64,000 nucleotides of DNA from Streptomyces sp. MMG1121 (GCF_001280015.1 NZ_LGDV01000201.1:1-64000); one strand, 5' to 3'. Positions 8,061 through 17,185 are shown, counted from the stretch's first letter. Program-made: numbers and translations. The notes: generated by a model from the sequence alone, not told the origin.

Positions 8061-9257
8061 GTGAACCACTCCGCGCACCGCAAGATCCTCATCTCCGGCG
8101 CGAGCATCGCCGGTCCGTCCCTGGCGTACTGGCTCGACCGCCACGGCTTCGAGGTCACCGTCGTCGAGAAGGCCTCCATGATCCGTGGCGGCGGCTACGC
8201 CATCGACATCCGCGGCACCGCCCGCGAGGTCGTCGACCGCATGGGGCTGCTCCCCCGGCTGCGCACGGCGCACGTCGACACCCGCAGGCTCTCCTTCCTG
8301 GACGCCGAAGGCGCTCTCATCGGGTCCGTGCCACCCGAGGCCCTCACCGGAGGCGCGGCGGGCCAGGACCTCGAAGTGCGCCGCGGTGATCTGGCGGACG
8401 CCCTCCACGAACCGATCCGGGACCGGGTCGAGTTCCTGTTCAACGACTCCATCGCCACCCTGGCCGACCGCGGCGACCGGGTCGAGGTCGCCTTCGACAG
8501 CGGTATCCGTCGCACCTTCGACCTGGTCATCGGCGCCGACGGGCTGCACTCGAACACCCGCCGCCTGGTCTTCGGCCCCGAGGAAGGGTTCCACCGCTAC
8601 CTCGGCCACGTCTTCGCCGGCTTCACCCTGCCCAACGAGTTCGGCCTCGCGCACGAGGGGGCCGTCTGGAACAGTCCGGGCAGGGCGGCCGTCCTGTACG
8701 CCCACGAACCCGCCGACCGGCTGCACGGGTTCCTCGCCTTCGGGCAGCAGGAACCGCCCTACGACGCCTTCCGCTCCCCCGAGGCCCAGTGCGACCTCGT
8801 CGCCGCCACGTTTCCCGAGCAGGCCTGGCACGTCCCGCGCCTGGTGGCCGCCATGCGCGAGGCCGACGACCTGTTCTTCGACGTCGTCAGCCAGATCCAC
8901 ATGCCCGTCTGGTCGCGCGGACGGGTCGCCCTCGCGGGCGACGCCGCCCACGCCACCTCTTTCCTGTCCGGCCAGGGCTCCAGCGTCGCCCTCGTCAGCG
9001 CCTATCTCCTGGCCGGGGAACTGGCCCGGCACGCCGACCACGCGGACGCCTTCGCCGCCTACGAGCGGCAGGCCCGCCCCTTCGCCGAGCGGAACCAGGC
9101 CCTCGCCGCGCCGGGCGGAACCGTGCTCGTACCCGGCACCCAGGAGCTGCTCGACGCCCGCAACGAGGCCCTGCGCGACCCCGCCGCCGTGCACAGCGGG
9201 CAGAAGCAGGCCGCGCACAACGGGCTCGTCCTGCCGGACTACGAGCGCGACGTCTGA
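8061..9257 (+). CDS. FAD-dependent monooxygenase (PHBH/TetX-like)
   Basis: Flavoprotein hydroxylase of 398 residues. The N-terminal FAD dinucleotide-binding site is ILISGASIAGPSLAYWL with the ribose-binding acidic residue in VTVVEKAS. The second FAD motif is GRVALAGDAAHATSFLSGQG near residue 290. GTG at 8061 was chosen because AAGGA precedes it by 6 bases; an upstream in-frame start lies inside the operator. TetX-like enzymes hydroxylate and inactivate aromatic antibiotics, while relatives act in catabolism or secondary metabolism. The substrate is unknown. Pairing with a divergent MarR gene suggests substrate-inducible detoxification. Confidence 0.9.
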   Translation: MNHSAHRKILISGASIAGPSLAYWLDRHGFEVTVVEKASMIRGGGYAIDIRGTAREVVDRMGLLPRLRTAHVDTRRLSFLDAEGALIGSVPPEALTGGAAGQDLEVRRGDLADALHEPIRDRVEFLFNDSIATLADRGDRVEVAFDSGIRRTFDLVIGADGLHSNTRRLVFGPEEGFHRYLGHVFAGFTLPNEFGLAHEGAVWNSPGRAAVLYAHEPADRLHGFLAFGQQEPPYDAFRSPEAQCDLVAATFPEQAWHVPRLVAAMREADDLFFDVVSQIHMPVWSRGRVALAGDAAHATSFLSGQGSSVALVSAYLLAGELARHADHADAFAAYERQARPFAERNQALAAPGGTVLVPGTQELLDARNEALRDPAAVHSGQKQAAHNGLVLPDYERDV

Positions 9258-9279
9258 CGGGTGGGCGGGACCGCGGCGT

Positions 9280-11616
9280 TCAGGACCGCCAGTCGACCTT
9301 GAACACCCACACGTACCGGCCGGCCTTCCGGGCCGCCGCGGGTACGTCGACGACCAGGGACCCGTCCGTGACGGTCCAGGACAGGGGACCGTCGTGGCCG
9401 AGCATCGTCACCCTGTCTCCGGGCCGCACGGGCACCGGCGCCTCGACGACCAGCTTCGCGCCCGGCTCGGCGAGGGAGTGGATGTAGAAGGCCTCGTCCG
9501 GGCGGACCGTGAAGCGCAGGTCGTCGCCGAGCTGGGCCGTCCGCGACCAGTACGTGGTGTCGTACACCGCCTCCCCGTTGACCTTCAGCCACCGGCCCGT
9601 CTCGCGCAGCCGGGTCTGCATGATCTCGGGGATCGTGCCGTCCGCGCGCGGGCCGATGTCCAGCAGGAAGTTGCCGTTCTTCGAGACGATGTCGACCAGG
9701 CTGTGCACGACCTCCTCGGCGGTCATGTACGCGGAGTCGGGCGTCGCCCGGTTGTAGCCGTAGCTGAAGGGGTCGAGGCCCCGGCTGGCCTCCCACTTGG
9801 CGACGACGGTGTTGGCGTACGTCGTGTACTCGGGGGTCGTGAAGTCGTGGAAGCCGATGCCCGAGCGGTTGTTGACGGTCACGTCGATCGGACGGGCGCG
9901 GTTCTTGGCGTGGTCGAAGTACTCGGCCAGCACATGGAGGCTGTCGTTGGCGCCGCCGATGTCGCACCAGATGATCTCCGGGTCGTACCCGTGGATCAGC
10001 TCCAGCATCTGCGGGGCCTGGTAGTCGTGCACGTAGTCCCTGCCCGCGGTGTACCCGGTGTACGGCACGGAGGCGAGCGTGTACGGATTGCGCGGGGCGT
10101 GGCCCATCCAGGGGTTGTCGGGGTTGAACCACTCCGGCATCGAGAAGTACAGGCCCCGGTGCAGCTCGGGGGCGTAGCGACGGCTCGCCTCGAAGAGGTC
10201 CCCGACCAGATCCCGTTTCGGGCCCATCCTGACCGCGTTGCGGTCCGAGACCTTGGTGTCCCACAGGGCGAAGCCCTCGTGGTGCTTGGAGGTCAGCACG
10301 TGGTACTGGGCGCCCGCGTCCCGGAACAGCTCCACCCACGCGCGCGGGTCGAACTTCTCGGCGGTGAAGCGGGGGATGAAGTCGTCGTAGGCGAAGTCCT
10401 CGCCGTAGGTGTCCCGGTGGTAGGCGTACACCGCGTCGGAGGGGTCCTGCATGTGGTCCCAGTACCACTCGGCGTACTCCTTGCCGACCGGCGACCAGGC
10501 GGGCACGGAGTAGACGCCCCAGTGGATGAAGATGCCGAACTTGGCTCCCTGGAACCAGTACGGCGCCTGATGTGCGGACAGGGAGGCCTCGGTGGGGGTG
10601 TAGTCCGCCGTGCCCAGGGTCAACGATGCCTTTCCCGCGGTCACTTGGGTGCCTCGGCCCGTGACGGTCACCGTGCCGTTCCGGCTCGTGCCCGGCACGG
10701 TGCCCGGGCGGTTGCGGATGCCGATGCGGACACGGGCCTGCTCGCCTGGGTCGAGGCGGTGGATACGGGCGGGCGCGACCGTGCGGGCGCCCGGGACGTC
10801 GACCGCCACCGAGACGCCGTCGGCGGCCAGTACGGCGACCGTGCCCGCGTTGACGACGGTCGCCTCCACGCTCTGCGCGCCGGACGGTTCGAGCAGGGAG
10901 GTGGTGGAGTGCGGGGTGCGCAGGGCCAACGCCCGTCCGGTGGCGACCGGCTGGAGGGTGAGGGCGAAGATGTGCAGGGACGCCTTGTTCGCCTCGGCCG
11001 GGTTGGTGACGGGCAGTGTGACGGCGACCGCCGCACGGCGCGGATCGAGCCACACCTCCGCGACACCGATGCCGACGCCGTGCTCGTCCTTGCCGCCGTC
11101 GGGCCGGTAGCGGTACGGCGCCGACAGCGCACCGCCCGCCGCGTACCAGTCGGAGCCGCCGAGGCCGGCGGTCGTGGTCGTGCCGTCGGCGTAGTGGACG
11201 GTGGCCTGCCCGGAGGCGTCGCCGTAGCTCGCGGCGGTGAGGAAGAACGCCGACAGATAGTGCCCCCCGGGCAGGTCGAGGCGCTGACCGAGGGCGACGA
11301 CGTTGTTGCGGGCGCCCGCGGTCGAGGCGGGGAAGAGGAAGGGGACGCCGTCGACCTCGACGCGGCCTGCGGGCAGTTCCTCGCCGGGGAAGGTGTAGCC
11401 GGATCCGTCGAAGTCGCCGCCGCGCGCGGCGGCGGTGTCGATGCCGTCGTTGTCGTAGACGGCGTCCAGCGGGACGGGCACCGGGTCGGGGACGGCGGCC
11501 CACGCGCTGCGGGGTCCGGCGGCGCCCGCGGGGGTGGCCGTGGTGAGCGGAAGGGCGGCCGCGGCGGCCACGCCCGCCGCGGTACCCAGGACCAGTCGTC
11601 TGGGATACGTGCTCAT
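9280..11616 (-). CDS. Secreted GH29 alpha-L-fucosidase
   Basis: A 778-residue secreted glycosidase. The start at 11616 follows GGGAG by 7 bases and gives a Tat-like signal (YPRRLVLGTAAGVAAAAALP). Residues 40 to about 330 form beta-rich modules of no clear family. The GH29 barrel then starts with FGIFIHWGVYSVPAWSPVG, contains HEGFALWDTKVSDRNA, and carries the expected nucleophile Asp in EIIWCDIGG. A C-terminal beta-sandwich completes the family layout. It is monocistronic and divergent from the amidase gene. It would remove fucose from N-glycans or other fucosylated glycans, in line with the GH85 and GH92 genes nearby. Confidence 0.9.
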   Translation of the reverse strand: MSTYPRRLVLGTAAGVAAAAALPLTTATPAGAAGPRSAWAAVPDPVPVPLDAVYDNDGIDTAAARGGDFDGSGYTFPGEELPAGRVEVDGVPFLFPASTAGARNNVVALGQRLDLPGGHYLSAFFLTAASYGDASGQATVHYADGTTTTAGLGGSDWYAAGGALSAPYRYRPDGGKDEHGVGIGVAEVWLDPRRAAVAVTLPVTNPAEANKASLHIFALTLQPVATGRALALRTPHSTTSLLEPSGAQSVEATVVNAGTVAVLAADGVSVAVDVPGARTVAPARIHRLDPGEQARVRIGIRNRPGTVPGTSRNGTVTVTGRGTQVTAGKASLTLGTADYTPTEASLSAHQAPYWFQGAKFGIFIHWGVYSVPAWSPVGKEYAEWYWDHMQDPSDAVYAYHRDTYGEDFAYDDFIPRFTAEKFDPRAWVELFRDAGAQYHVLTSKHHEGFALWDTKVSDRNAVRMGPKRDLVGDLFEASRRYAPELHRGLYFSMPEWFNPDNPWMGHAPRNPYTLASVPYTGYTAGRDYVHDYQAPQMLELIHGYDPEIIWCDIGGANDSLHVLAEYFDHAKNRARPIDVTVNNRSGIGFHDFTTPEYTTYANTVVAKWEASRGLDPFSYGYNRATPDSAYMTAEEVVHSLVDIVSKNGNFLLDIGPRADGTIPEIMQTRLRETGRWLKVNGEAVYDTTYWSRTAQLGDDLRFTVRPDEAFYIHSLAEPGAKLVVEAPVPVRPGDRVTMLGHDGPLSWTVTDGSLVVDVPAAARKAGRYVWVFKVDWRS

Positions 11617-11639
11617 GAGCGGCTCCCATACACTCCGAT

Positions 11640-11657
11640 TCATCGGACGTCTGATGA
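11640..11657. promoter_or_regulatory. Palindromic operator upstream of the fucosidase gene
   Basis: TCATCGGACGTCTGATGA is palindromic at 16 of 18 positions, centred on ACGT, and lies 23 bases upstream of the fucosidase start. It differs from the LacI sites at 6.3 kb, so a different regulator is implied; none is encoded next to it. Confidence 0.55.
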
Positions 11658-11827
11658 TTGAGGTCGAGCCGCTGGACTGTCAACGGGGCTGCGGGGTCGA
11701 GAACTTGAGGCAGAGATCGGATGACCGATCCAGGGGTCGCCCCCGGCCTCTCGACGTGCCGCCCGCGACCGGGCACAGTTCTCCCTGCGCCTTGATTCGT
11801 ACCAGCGAGTAGCCGAGGAGTGTGCCC

Positions 11828-13174
11828 GTGACCGAGTGGGCCGGCCGGACCGCCGCAGAGATCGCCGCCGCCGTACGCGCGAAGGAGGTCACGCCACGGG
11901 AGGTGGTGGCGGAGCACCTCGCCCGGATCGAGCGGATCGACGGGCGGATCGGGGCGTTCCGCAAGGTGCGGGCCCAGGCGGCGCTCGCCGAGGCCGACGA
12001 GCTGGGCGCGCGGACCGATCTGGCCGAACTGCCGCTCGCGGGCGTGCCGTTGGCCGTCAAGGACAATCTGGCGGTGCGCGGCGAGTCCCACCGCGACGGC
12101 TCGGCCGCCACCCCGGACACCCCGGCCGCCCGGGACCACGTCACGGTGGCCCGGCTGCGGGCGGCCGGCGCGGTGGTCGTGGGCCTGACGAACGTGCCCG
12201 AACTGTGCGTCTTCGGCACCACGGAGGGCGCGTACGGCACGACCCGCAATCCATGGGACCTCTCCCGTACGGCGGGCGGCTCCTCGGGCGGCAGCGCGGC
12301 CGCGGTCGCGGCGGGCCTGGTGCCGCTCGCGCTGGGCAACGACGGCATGGGTTCGCTGCGCATCCCGGCCGCGAACTGCGGGCTGGTCACGCTGAAGCCG
12401 GGGCACGGGGTGGTACCGGCCGGGATCGGCAACGGCGACTGGTTCGGCATGTCGGAGAACGGTCCGCTGGCCACCACCGTCGAGGATCTCCGGCTGATGC
12501 TGGACGTGCTCGCGGACGCCGCCCTGCCCCCGGCGCCACGGCCCGTGTCACTGCGGGTCGCCGTGGCCCTGCGCAGCCCGCTCCCCGGGGTGAGCGTGAG
12601 CAGGCCGTATACGACCGCGGTCCGCGAGGCGGCCGGAGCGCTGGCGCGGGCCGGCCATCAGGTGCGGCGGGCCGAGCCGCCGTATCCGCCCTCCCTCGCC
12701 CTGACCGCGATGCGGCACTGGACGGCGGGGACGGCCGTGGACGCCGAGGGCCTGGACCCGGCGCGGCTGGCCCGGCGGACCCGGGTGCACGCGGCGCTGG
12801 GCCGGCGGTTCGTCGCCCCGGTCCGGGCCGGCGACGGACGGGAGCGGCTGCGCGCCCGGCTGACGCCGTTCTTCACCGAGCACGACGTGCTGCTCGGCCC
12901 GGCCCTGGCCCGCCGCTCCCCCACGGCCGGCCCGTGGCACGAGCGCGGCTGGCTGCGCAACATCCTCGCCAACGCGTACACCCCCTTCACCCCGCCCTGG
13001 AACCTGACCGGCTGGCCCGCGATGTCGGTCCCGTTCGGCACCCTGCCCTCGGGCGCCCCCTGCGCGGTACAGCTCGTCGGGCGGCCGGGCACGGAGGACG
13101 TCCTGCTGGGGCTGGCGGCGGAGCTGGAGAAGCGGCACCCCTGGCGGCGGACGGCGCCGATGGCCGGCCTCTGA
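11828..13174 (+). CDS. Amidase-signature family hydrolase
   Basis: A 448-residue amidase. The Ser-cisSer-Lys machinery is visible: Lys in LAVKDNLAV, and the amidase signature GGSSGGSAAAVAAGLVPLAL, in which the cis-Ser and nucleophile Ser follow the Gly-Ser-rich run. The usual GTDTGGS segment reads GNDGMGS, a mild departure. GTG at 11828 lies 7 bases after GAGGAG and is preferred over the GTG at 11822, which is too close. No signal peptide is seen. The substrate is unknown; relatives hydrolyse aliphatic or aryl amides. Confidence 0.88.
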   Translation: MTEWAGRTAAEIAAAVRAKEVTPREVVAEHLARIERIDGRIGAFRKVRAQAALAEADELGARTDLAELPLAGVPLAVKDNLAVRGESHRDGSAATPDTPAARDHVTVARLRAAGAVVVGLTNVPELCVFGTTEGAYGTTRNPWDLSRTAGGSSGGSAAAVAAGLVPLALGNDGMGSLRIPAANCGLVTLKPGHGVVPAGIGNGDWFGMSENGPLATTVEDLRLMLDVLADAALPPAPRPVSLRVAVALRSPLPGVSVSRPYTTAVREAAGALARAGHQVRRAEPPYPPSLALTAMRHWTAGTAVDAEGLDPARLARRTRVHAALGRRFVAPVRAGDGRERLRARLTPFFTEHDVLLGPALARRSPTAGPWHERGWLRNILANAYTPFTPPWNLTGWPAMSVPFGTLPSGAPCAVQLVGRPGTEDVLLGLAAELEKRHPWRRTAPMAGL

Positions 13175-13199
13175 AGCACGCTCCGCTCCTGCGCACCGG

Positions 13200-13685
13200 C
13201 TAGTCGAGTGACCGGTACATGATGTGCAGACCCACCCTGCCGTGCCGGGGGTGGTCGTACGCCTCCGGGACCGTGCCGAGGACGGTGAAGCCGAGGGAGG
13301 CCCACAGGGCGACCGCGGGGTTCGTCTCGACCACGGCGTTGAAGACCATCGCGCGGTAGCCGTGGGCCCGCGCCTCGGCCAGGACGTGTTCGGCGAGGGC
13401 GCGGCCGACACCCTGTCCCGTGTGGGCGGGGTCGACCATGAATCCGGCGTTGGCCACGTGGGCGGCGGGGCCGCCGTAGTTGGGGGTGAGGTAGGCCGAG
13501 CCGACGATCCGTCCGGCCGGGTCCTTGGCGACGTAGACGCGCTTCGGCGGGCTCGTCCAGAGCGCGCGGGCGTCCTCCTCGGTCGTCCCCGGGTCCCAGG
13601 CGTAGGTCTCGGCGGCGGCGACGATCCGGTGCCAGAAAGGCCAGATCCGCGGCCAGTCGTCGGCCGCGGCTTCTCTGATCAGCAT
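13200..13685 (-). CDS. GNAT-family N-acetyltransferase
   Basis: A 161-residue acetyl-CoA-dependent acyltransferase. The acetyl-CoA pyrophosphate loop is GQGVGRALAEHVLAEA after FMVDPAHT, and the motif-B region is VALWASLGFTVLGTVPEA. It resembles phosphinothricin-type acetyltransferases (YAWDPGTTEEDA region), but no substrate can be read from the sequence. It is convergent with the amidase gene. The ribosome binding site is weak. Confidence 0.9.
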   Translation of the reverse strand: MLIREAAADDWPRIWPFWHRIVAAAETYAWDPGTTEEDARALWTSPPKRVYVAKDPAGRIVGSAYLTPNYGGPAAHVANAGFMVDPAHTGQGVGRALAEHVLAEARAHGYRAMVFNAVVETNPAVALWASLGFTVLGTVPEAYDHPRHGRVGLHIMYRSLD

Positions 13686-13748
13686 GGGCGTGAGTCTGTC
13701 AGGTGGTCACGCCCATGCGTACGGCGATCGCGAACGGGTCTGCCCGGC

Positions 13749-13922
13749 TCAGTCGACGCTGGGCAGGATGTGCGGCTCCGCGAGGTCCTCCTCGTAGCCC
13801 GCGAGGCGGATCGGGGCCGACCGGGCCCACACGTCGAGGCTGCCGAGCTCTCCGGGCCGTCGGCCCGTGCGCTCCGTGCGTTCCTTGGGGCGCTGTTCGC
13901 GATTCGTCTTCTCCGGTGTCAC
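13749..13922 (-). CDS. Small hypothetical protein, 57 residues
   Basis: A short gene starting at GTG 13922 with a strong AAGGAG 6 bases upstream and ending at 13749. The N-terminal half is charged (rich in Lys, Arg and Glu); the C-terminal half contains SLDVWARSAPIRLAGYEE and ends in PHILPSVD. The contrast between a charged leader-like half and a hydrophobic, acidic tail resembles ribosomal peptide precursors, but no modification enzyme is adjacent. No signal peptide or membrane segment is seen. Function unknown. Confidence 0.6.
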   Translation of the reverse strand: MTPEKTNREQRPKERTERTGRRPGELGSLDVWARSAPIRLAGYEEDLAEPHILPSVD

Positions 13923-14332
13923 CGCGCACTCCTTATGTGTCGGGTCACCCTCGGGGGCCCTGCCGGAAAGCCTGCGCTCCGGTGCTCGACGCCCGCTCGG
14001 GTCTGGATGGAAGGCCAGTTCGGACGCGGTGGCGCCGGTACGGACGGTGGGTGGGGTAGACCCTGTGTACTGCCGTCCGCCACTTCAGATTAACCAAATG
14101 AGCGACTGCGCGCTCGATCGGGAGTGCAAACAAGGTGTAACTATCGGAAGTCCTGCCCACTCCAATACCCACCAATATGAGGCTATTTGCCACTAAGTGC
14201 ATCACTCGGCTGCCGGAGCGATTCACCCACTCGGCCTACATGCGACGCAGTTCAAGTCCTGTTGGCCGGACCGCAAGGTCGCCATGATCTGCTGGCGTGC
14301 GGGCAACGGCTGACTCGCGGAGGGACTGACGC
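13923..14332. other. Intergenic region, relatively AT-rich, divergent promoters expected
   Basis: About 410 bases without a convincing gene. The stretch 14080-14220 is much poorer in GC than the surroundings. It separates the minus-strand 57-residue gene from the plus-strand HD-like gene, so promoters for both must lie here. No clear -35/-10 pair or strong inverted repeat was found by eye. Confidence 0.5.
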
Positions 14333-14728
14333 ATGGAGCTGCGCAGCGTCGAGGAGCTGATGGATCTGCTGTACGCCGGCCGGCACCAGCACGCGCTGCG
14401 GACCGCCGCGCTGCTGCGCCGCAGCCGCCCCGCCGACAAGGAGCTCCAGGTGGCGGGGCTGGTGCACGGCATCGGGCCGGTGCTGTGCCCGGGCGACGAG
14501 AGGGGCCGGGCCCGCAGCACGGCCGAGGCGGTGCGTGCGCTGCTCGGGGAGCGGGTGTTCCGGCTCGTGCGCGGGGACACGGGCGCCGCCGACGACGATG
14601 TGCAGCGGCTCCGGCTCGCGGACGAAGAGGGTCGTACGGCCGGTTTCGACGCGGGCGTCCTGGAGGACTGGCGCACGGTGCTGGAGCTGGTGGCGGCCCG
14701 GCACTCGCGGCTGGGCGCGGTCGACTGA
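14333..14728 (+). CDS. HD-like domain protein
   Basis: A 131-residue helical protein. It resembles the small HD/inositol-oxygenase-like proteins: HQHALRTAALLRRSRPADKELQVAGLVHGIG is spaced like an HD phosphohydrolase, with the first His followed by the second metal-binding region, but the diagnostic HD pair is HG. The second Asp ligand is therefore missing, and the enzyme may be inactive or differently liganded. ATG at 14333 follows GGAGGG by 8 bases. Substrate unknown. Confidence 0.7.
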   Translation: MELRSVEELMDLLYAGRHQHALRTAALLRRSRPADKELQVAGLVHGIGPVLCPGDERGRARSTAEAVRALLGERVFRLVRGDTGAADDDVQRLRLADEEGRTAGFDAGVLEDWRTVLELVAARHSRLGAVD

Positions 14729-14785
14729 CCGGTGCGGCGGCTCATCCCCCTGTCATCTGACGGCTCGTCATGAGACGGTACGGCG

Positions 14786-15586
14786 ATGACGTCGTCGTAC
14801 GGGCTGAGCGGCAGGGCGGCCGTCGTCACCGGCGGCACGCGGGGCATCGGGCGGGCCGTGGCCGAGGCCCTCGCGGCGGCCGGCGCGCTGGTGTGCGTGA
14901 CCGCGCGGGACGCGGCCGAGGTGCGGCGCACCGCCGCCGGGCTGGGCGGGATCGGGCTGGCCGGGAGCGTGGCCGACCCGGGTCATCCGGAGGCGCTCAC
15001 CGAACTGGTGCTGCGCGAGTTCGGACGACTGGACGTCGTCGTCAACAACGCGGCGACGAACCGGCCGTACGGACCCCTGATGGAGGCCGATCCGGACGCG
15101 TGGCGGGAGGCGTTCGCCGTCAACGTGGAGGCACCGCTGCGGCTGGTGCGCTGTGCGTGGCGGGGCTGGATGCGCGAGCACGGCGGCGCGGTCGTCAACG
15201 TGTGCACCGAGGGCGCCGGTCACGCGGGGCCGAACGTGGGCGCGTACGGCACCACCAAGGCGGCCCTGCTCCATCTCACCGGGCAGCTCGCGGGCGAACT
15301 CGCGCCCCGGGTGCGGGTGAACTCCGTCTCCCCCGGGCTGGTGCGCACCGAGATGGCGCGGTTCGTGTGGGAGCCGGGCGAGCAGGAGGTGGCTGCCGGG
15401 CTGCCGCTCGGGCGGATCGGGGAACCCCAGGACGTGGCACGGGCCGTGCTGTGGCTCGCCTCCGACGCGGCCGAGTGGGTCACCGGCGCGGATCTGCTGG
15501 TGGACGGCGGGACACGGGTGCGTGCCGCGTCCACGGCGGGTCCGTACGCCGTGCACGAGCGCCTGCGCGGGGTGCCCGAGGACTAG
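14786..15586 (+). CDS. Short-chain dehydrogenase/reductase, FabG-like
   Basis: A 266-residue NAD(P)-dependent oxidoreductase. The cofactor motif TGGTRGIG lies at about residues 16-23, NNAA at about 90, and the catalytic pair is YGTTK. The residue 13 positions before the Tyr, normally the catalytic Ser, is Thr (NVCTEGAG), which may still act through its hydroxyl. The C-terminus has the usual GADLLVDGG. Substrate unknown. A hairpin terminator follows 10 bases after the stop. Confidence 0.9.
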   Translation: MTSSYGLSGRAAVVTGGTRGIGRAVAEALAAAGALVCVTARDAAEVRRTAAGLGGIGLAGSVADPGHPEALTELVLREFGRLDVVVNNAATNRPYGPLMEADPDAWREAFAVNVEAPLRLVRCAWRGWMREHGGAVVNVCTEGAGHAGPNVGAYGTTKAALLHLTGQLAGELAPRVRVNSVSPGLVRTEMARFVWEPGEQEVAAGLPLGRIGEPQDVARAVLWLASDAAEWVTGADLLVDGGTRVRAASTAGPYAVHERLRGVPED

Positions 15587-15595
15587 GCGGCGACG

Positions 15596-15626
15596 CGGAC
15601 CGGCCCCCGGAAGGGGCCGCGGTCCG
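15596..15626. terminator. Hairpin terminator between convergent SDR genes
   Basis: CGGACC-GGCCCC pairs with GGGGCC-GC-GGTCCG around a 5-base loop, giving a 12-pair GC-rich stem with one small bulge. It probably stops transcription from both convergent genes. Confidence 0.65.
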
Positions 15627-15691
15627 GCACGACGGCTTCGCGCTGTGGCGAGCCGGCCGCACCGGTCACCCCGTCCATCCGTCCCCCGGTG

Positions 15692-17185
15692 TCACCACTT
15701 GCCGGGCGCGTAGTCCTTCAGGAAGACGCCGTACACGTCCTCGCCCGCCTCGCCGCGCACGATCGGGTCGTAGACGCGGGCGGCGCCGTCGACCAGGTCG
15801 AGCGGTGCGTGGAAGCCGGCCTCGGCGAGGCGCAGCTTGTCGTAGTGCGGGCGCTCGTCGGTGATCCAGCCGGTGTCGACGGAGGTCATGAGGATGCCGT
15901 CCGCCTCGAACATCTCGTCGGCGCTGGTCCGCGTGACCATGTTCATGGCCGCCTTCGCGGCGTTGGTGTTCGGATGCCCGGCGCCCTTGTAACCGCGGCT
16001 GAAGACGCCTTCCATCGCGGAGACGTTGACGACGTAGGCCCGGCCGCTGGAGGCCTTCTTCGCGGCGTCGGCCATCGCCGGGCGCAGGGCGCTGATCAGG
16101 ATGAACGGCGACGTGTAGTTGCACAGCTGGGTCTCCAGCAGCTCGACCGGCGAGATCTGGTCGATGGTCTGCACCCAGGTGTTGGTGTCGACGACGTCGG
16201 GGACGAGGCCGCCGGCGTCGATGGCGGTGCCCTCGATGTGCCGGGCGACGCTGGCGTTGCCCGCGACGAGGGCGAGGTCGGCGACCTTCTGCGCGTCGAG
16301 TCCGCTGGTGCCGACGGGCAGCGCGGCGATGCCGTCGACGGCACCGGAGTTGAAGGCGCCGATGACATGGTGGGCGGGGAGTTCACCGGCGGGCAGCGGG
16401 GCGCTCTCGCCGTCGACCAGGGCCGCGTACGCGGAGGGCAGCCGTCGCACGGTCTGCGTCGCGTTGTTGATCAGGATGTCGAGCGGCCCGGCCTCGGTGA
16501 CCTGCTCGGCCAGCGCCACGGCCTGCGCCGGGTCGCGCAGGTCGATGCCGACGACCTCCAGCCGGTGCAGCCAGTCCGCCGAGTCCTCCATGGCCTTGAA
16601 CCGGCGGATGGCGTCCTTGGGGAAGCGCGTGGTGATGGTGGTGTGCGCGCCGTCGCGCAGCAGCCGCAGCGCGATGTACATACCGATCTTGGCGCGGCCG
16701 CCGGTGAGCAGGGCGCGCTTGCCGGCGAGGTCGGCACGGGCGTCGCGCTTGGCCCGGTTCGTGCGGGCGCAGTCCGGACAGAGCTGGTGGTAGAAGTAGT
16801 CGACCTCGACGTAGCGGCTCTTGCAGGTGTAGCAGGAGCGCGGGCGCTGGAGTATGCCCGCGATCCTGCCCTCCTCGACCTTGGAGGAGGGCAGGATGCC
16901 CTCGGTCTCGTCGTCGATGCGCTCGGCGGAGCCGGTCGCGGTGGCCTCGGTGACGGCGCGGTCGTGCGCGGTCTTGGCGGCCCGGCGCTCCTGGCGGCGG
17001 CGCTGCTTGACCGTCCGGTAGATGGCCGAGGTGGCCCGGCGCACCTTGATCGCGTCGGGGTGGTCGACCTCGATCTCGTCGAGTTCCTCGAGCACGCTCA
17101 GGCAGACGGCCAGCCGCTCGGGGTCGATACCCGGGCCGTAGACCACCTCTTCCGTGGCCATGGAGCCGTCTTCTGTCACCGTCAT
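15692..17185 (-). CDS. Zinc-ribbon SDR-fold protein
   Basis: A 497-residue protein with a helical, charged N-terminus (residues 1-115), a zinc ribbon with two CxxC pairs (CYTC and CPDC, about residues 119-142) and a Rossmann domain (LLTGGRAKIGMYIALRLL, later NNATQ). The YxxxK position of SDR enzymes reads TNAAK, so the catalytic Tyr appears to be missing, and there is a short insertion before it (VSAMEGVFSRGYKGAG). It is therefore probably not a standard SDR oxidoreductase. The start at 17185 has only a weak ribosome binding site. Function unknown. Confidence 0.85.
   Translation of the reverse strand: MTVTEDGSMATEEVVYGPGIDPERLAVCLSVLEELDEIEVDHPDAIKVRRATSAIYRTVKQRRRQERRAAKTAHDRAVTEATATGSAERIDDETEGILPSSKVEEGRIAGILQRPRSCYTCKSRYVEVDYFYHQLCPDCARTNRAKRDARADLAGKRALLTGGRAKIGMYIALRLLRDGAHTTITTRFPKDAIRRFKAMEDSADWLHRLEVVGIDLRDPAQAVALAEQVTEAGPLDILINNATQTVRRLPSAYAALVDGESAPLPAGELPAHHVIGAFNSGAVDGIAALPVGTSGLDAQKVADLALVAGNASVARHIEGTAIDAGGLVPDVVDTNTWVQTIDQISPVELLETQLCNYTSPFILISALRPAMADAAKKASSGRAYVVNVSAMEGVFSRGYKGAGHPNTNAAKAAMNMVTRTSADEMFEADGILMTSVDTGWITDERPHYDKLRLAEAGFHAPLDLVDGAARVYDPIVRGEAGEDVYGVFLKDYAPGKW

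Noticed and set aside
8185..11661. Long plus-strand open frame across the monooxygenase and fucosidase genes
   Set aside because: The product is Ser/Thr/Pro/Arg repeats with no domain; both real genes in the region have complete family signatures.
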